32,803 bases of DNA from positions 2,598 through 35,400 of the forward strand of contig JH154918.1 in NCBI GenBank assembly GCA_000226015.1, in the 5' to 3' direction. This document shows, piece by piece, positions 30,285 through 32,803 of this stretch (its first letter is position 1; every line of letters starts with the position of its first letter). Both the position numbers and the translations under genes were made by a program. The DNA comes from Mnemiopsis leidyi. Lineage: Eukaryota; Ctenophora; Tentaculata; Lobata; Bolinopsidae. The notes under the pieces were generated by a model that was given only the letters and a program-made list of their open reading frames with translations, ran no database searches and was not told where the DNA came from.

Positions 30285-30430
30285 CGGCCTACATGATTAA
30301 GGGCCTATATGATTAAGGGCCTATATGATCAATTGTGCATATAATCAAGTGCATATGATCAAGTGCATATGATCAAGTGCATATGATCAAGTGCATATGA
30401 TCAAGTGCATATGATCAAGTGCATATGATC
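30285..30430. repeat. 16-bp array changing into a 14-bp array
   Basis: Three 16-bp units (GGGCCTATATGATTAA type) at 30285-30332 lead, through a diverged unit, into six identical 14-bp units AAGTGCATATGATC at 30347-30430. Confidence 0.95.
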
Positions 30431-32803
30431 GCAAGGGCAACTATTGCAATAACAGCGTGGTTTCCAGCACGATGTTTCAGGGTATGAATATCATTTCCTC
30501 GTTTTTAACCTAACGTTAATGCTTCTTTACTTGAACGAATCAGGTCCTGACTCTACTAATATTTTACTTTACAAGTGGATACTTATGGAGACACGTTAAT
30601 AGGAACGGATTGGATCAGCAAGTGTAACACGTAAGTCAATATAAGTATAACCAACTTAATATCGAAGTTTATTATAGCTTGCAACATCAACGGTCCAGCT
30701 TACAGCAGAAAGTTTTATCATTAAGTGATTACCGGCCGTAGATCCTACAGTATAACCAGGCATGACTGTCTGATTGATCTGACAAGTATAACACAGCACC
30801 ATTATTGTATAATTCATACACTGCCATTATAACCGTGATTTATAGTTCTCCAGTAAGTGCTGCAGCATATTGGCTCCAACTTTGACAACTTTGATGCTTC
30901 GCATACCATCAAAGTTAAATGAAATTCATCTTAAAGAATTGATTACCATGATCACTTTTCCGGGCAGACGCCGGCATACATATAAGTTAGAAACCACAAA
31001 GATCCTCATTGGTTGATCCTCATAGGTCGATAGACGAAATCGATTTTTAGTTTCAATTGTAATCAAGTAAGTGTGAAACTTAACAGTCTTTTAAAAACGC
31101 CTCTCAAAACCTAAAGAAAACAAACAAAAACCGAATGCTCGTAAACAAACCCCTATCGTGACCCGTTCAAATGAGTAAACGAAACAAGAGTAGTAATCAA
31201 AAACACACTTACAATGAAACCTCAAACCACACGGGGCCTTACGAAATGTGCAGTATACACAAGACTAGAGTAATACTAGCTCCTTCGTAAAACAATCCAT
31301 ACGGACATGGTCACGTGTTAAGGTCACGCCACCTTTGTTGTACATATGGTACGAGTGTATAAATGTGGTGCTATTATACGTATGTGTGTGACTGCTGACT
31401 TAACTTCAGTTCCACTCTAAACAATGTGATATGTGACAATGTGACATGGCTGGATGCGTTCTTTTGTGATTGGCATATTAGTGGTGGGAATTTGTGATTA
31501 GGTCTGAAGTTCTCGATAAAAGGATACGTTGAGGTTCATCGACTTCATATTATATTATGACCTTGTGAATATAAGGCATTTAAATGGATGGATAAGTTTG
31601 AAGGCGATACTGTTATAATTCGTTTATGTTGCGAACATGAATAGTAGAAGCCATTTTAGCAGCGAGCAACGCTATATGGGACATAATTTTTTACTATTTT
31701 GACCCACGTATATGCATATTTACTCATTTGATAACTGAAACATATAGAGAAAATATCAAGAAAGAAGAATAGGAAAAGGAAATTAATGAAATACCCAAAA
31801 AAACATCATTTCTGAAGCACACTGACCCAACAAAACACACAGAATGTCAAGTGGAACATAAACCACCACAATCATGTCTACAACTCTGCAGTACTATATC
31901 TCGGAGGAGTAAACACTCTATGTGTTTCCCTATAACACTCCTTGCGTGAACTCCGTGAGGCTGCTCACGTGATCACAGGCAATTATCGATTGTGAGTTCA
32001 ATGTATAGTTGGTGTTGTGGTGTTTTAGGAGGTTTCCAGTGAAGTTCTGTTAACATTTCAACACCTTTATCACAGCTTTCTGTCATTCGCGGATTTTATC
32101 TATTTTGTGTCTGCAACATGGATGCAGATTTAAAATGTAGTATTGACAAGGTGGCTTGTTGAAAATGTTTAACAACTGAGAAGAATGTAGTTTCCTGCTA
32201 TACGCCGTGAGAATTGAATATTTGCCTGACTTCATAGGTTTCTATGTTGTTCATCCCAAACGCACTCAAATTCAAATTTAAAAGTGTTCAGATTGACAGT
32301 TTTATGCTTTAAAATAAGAGAACATTCATGGCTATATTTATTCATCCGAATAAGAATTAATGTATCGAAATATAAAAATTAATAAACAGTTCAAGTTCTA
32401 CTAAATTTTGAAGTATATATGACTTATTTATAATGATAGACTTATAATCATTCTCATTTAAAGCTTATGCTTATGCCAAAAATTAAATGGAAGCAGGACT
32501 TGCACTAACACATTCTTGATAACTAATATGCTAAATCAATGTGCAACATCGAAGCAAAGTCTCGTCCAAACTTCTCCAATATGTCTTAATTCTAATCGAA
32601 ATAAACGCTTCACGAACCCAATTGTGAATTGCACATTTTGGTTGGAAAGACGAATAAAATATATGAGCTAACATGATTGGGTAATTCTTTAAACCTCCAA
32701 TTCATTTATATATATATATATATCTATTTTTTGAGAACCCCAAGTTATTTGCATATAGTGAGTTGAAGATATTATAGAAATTGTGAAACTCTAGTTAAAA
32801 ACC
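30431..32803. other. Gene-free stretch to the end of the window
   Basis: AT-rich sequence with no supported exon. It contains a perfect 10-bp inverted repeat at 30887-30916 and a TA microsatellite at about 32706-32722. Confidence 0.45.
30887..30916. repeat. Perfect 10-bp inverted repeat
   Basis: AACTTTGATG (30887-30896) and CATCAAAGTT (30907-30916) flank a 10-nt loop. A shorter AACTTTGAC precedes it. Confidence 0.7.

Noticed and set aside
30347..30430. Regular short repeats resembling a CRISPR array
   Set aside because: The 14-bp units are directly adjacent with no spacers, and the context is a eukaryotic genome.
30999..31035. Third copy of the CCAAT inverted-repeat element (ATCAACCAATGAGG on the minus strand)
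   Set aside because: Only the CCAATGAG core matches; no terminal inverted repeat was found.

Overview
This is nuclear DNA from an invertebrate-like animal. The evidence is eukaryotic: GT-AG introns of about 110-675 bp, AATAAA signals, an SLC7-type amino-acid transporter, degenerate APE-type non-LTR retrotransposons, a tRNA-derived SINE-like copy, several short inverted-repeat elements and many minisatellites. The base composition is AT-rich. Phylum cannot be fixed from the sequence alone. A run of 10 Ns at 13673-13682 marks an assembly gap.

Layout. 1-2050: layered repeats. These are a non-LTR endonuclease fragment cut by a dispersed GC-rich repeat, a 136-bp inverted-repeat element, a near-perfect 62-nt hairpin, a ~140-bp tandem satellite and further dispersed repeats. 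3448-5372: an intronless plus-strand gene for a 498-residue APC-superfamily (SLC7/LAT-like) transporter. Its probable TATA and CCAAT promoter lies inside a 114-bp inverted-repeat element, and a related element lies at 6850-6955. 7014-10538: a minus-strand gene that I assembled by hand from eight exons. Every junction is GT-AG and every phase agrees, giving a 475-residue protein ending in TAA with AATAAA downstream. I do not recognise the protein. Its third exon begins beside a 44-bp tandem duplication of the 3' splice site and ends at the edge of a minisatellite made from the exon/intron junction.

10800-18700: mostly non-coding. It holds two polypurine tracts, back-to-back 17-bp and 9-bp minisatellites, a SINE-like copy, small tandem duplications and one weak cysteine-rich exon candidate. 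18780-21910: a broken non-LTR retrotransposon with endonuclease, RT (FADD) and C-terminal remnants. 21910-32803: no gene I can support. It holds a second copy of the GC-rich repeat, a 35-bp minisatellite that decays along its length, a 78-bp inverted-repeat element with flanking direct repeats, a tRNA-like stretch and a 16-bp array that becomes a 14-bp array.

The two supported genes are about 1.8 kb apart and convergent, each with its own polyadenylation signal. Nothing indicates a shared pathway. The most unusual material is the interplay of repeats with gene parts: an inverted-repeat element serving as a promoter, and tandem repeats at both splice sites of one exon.
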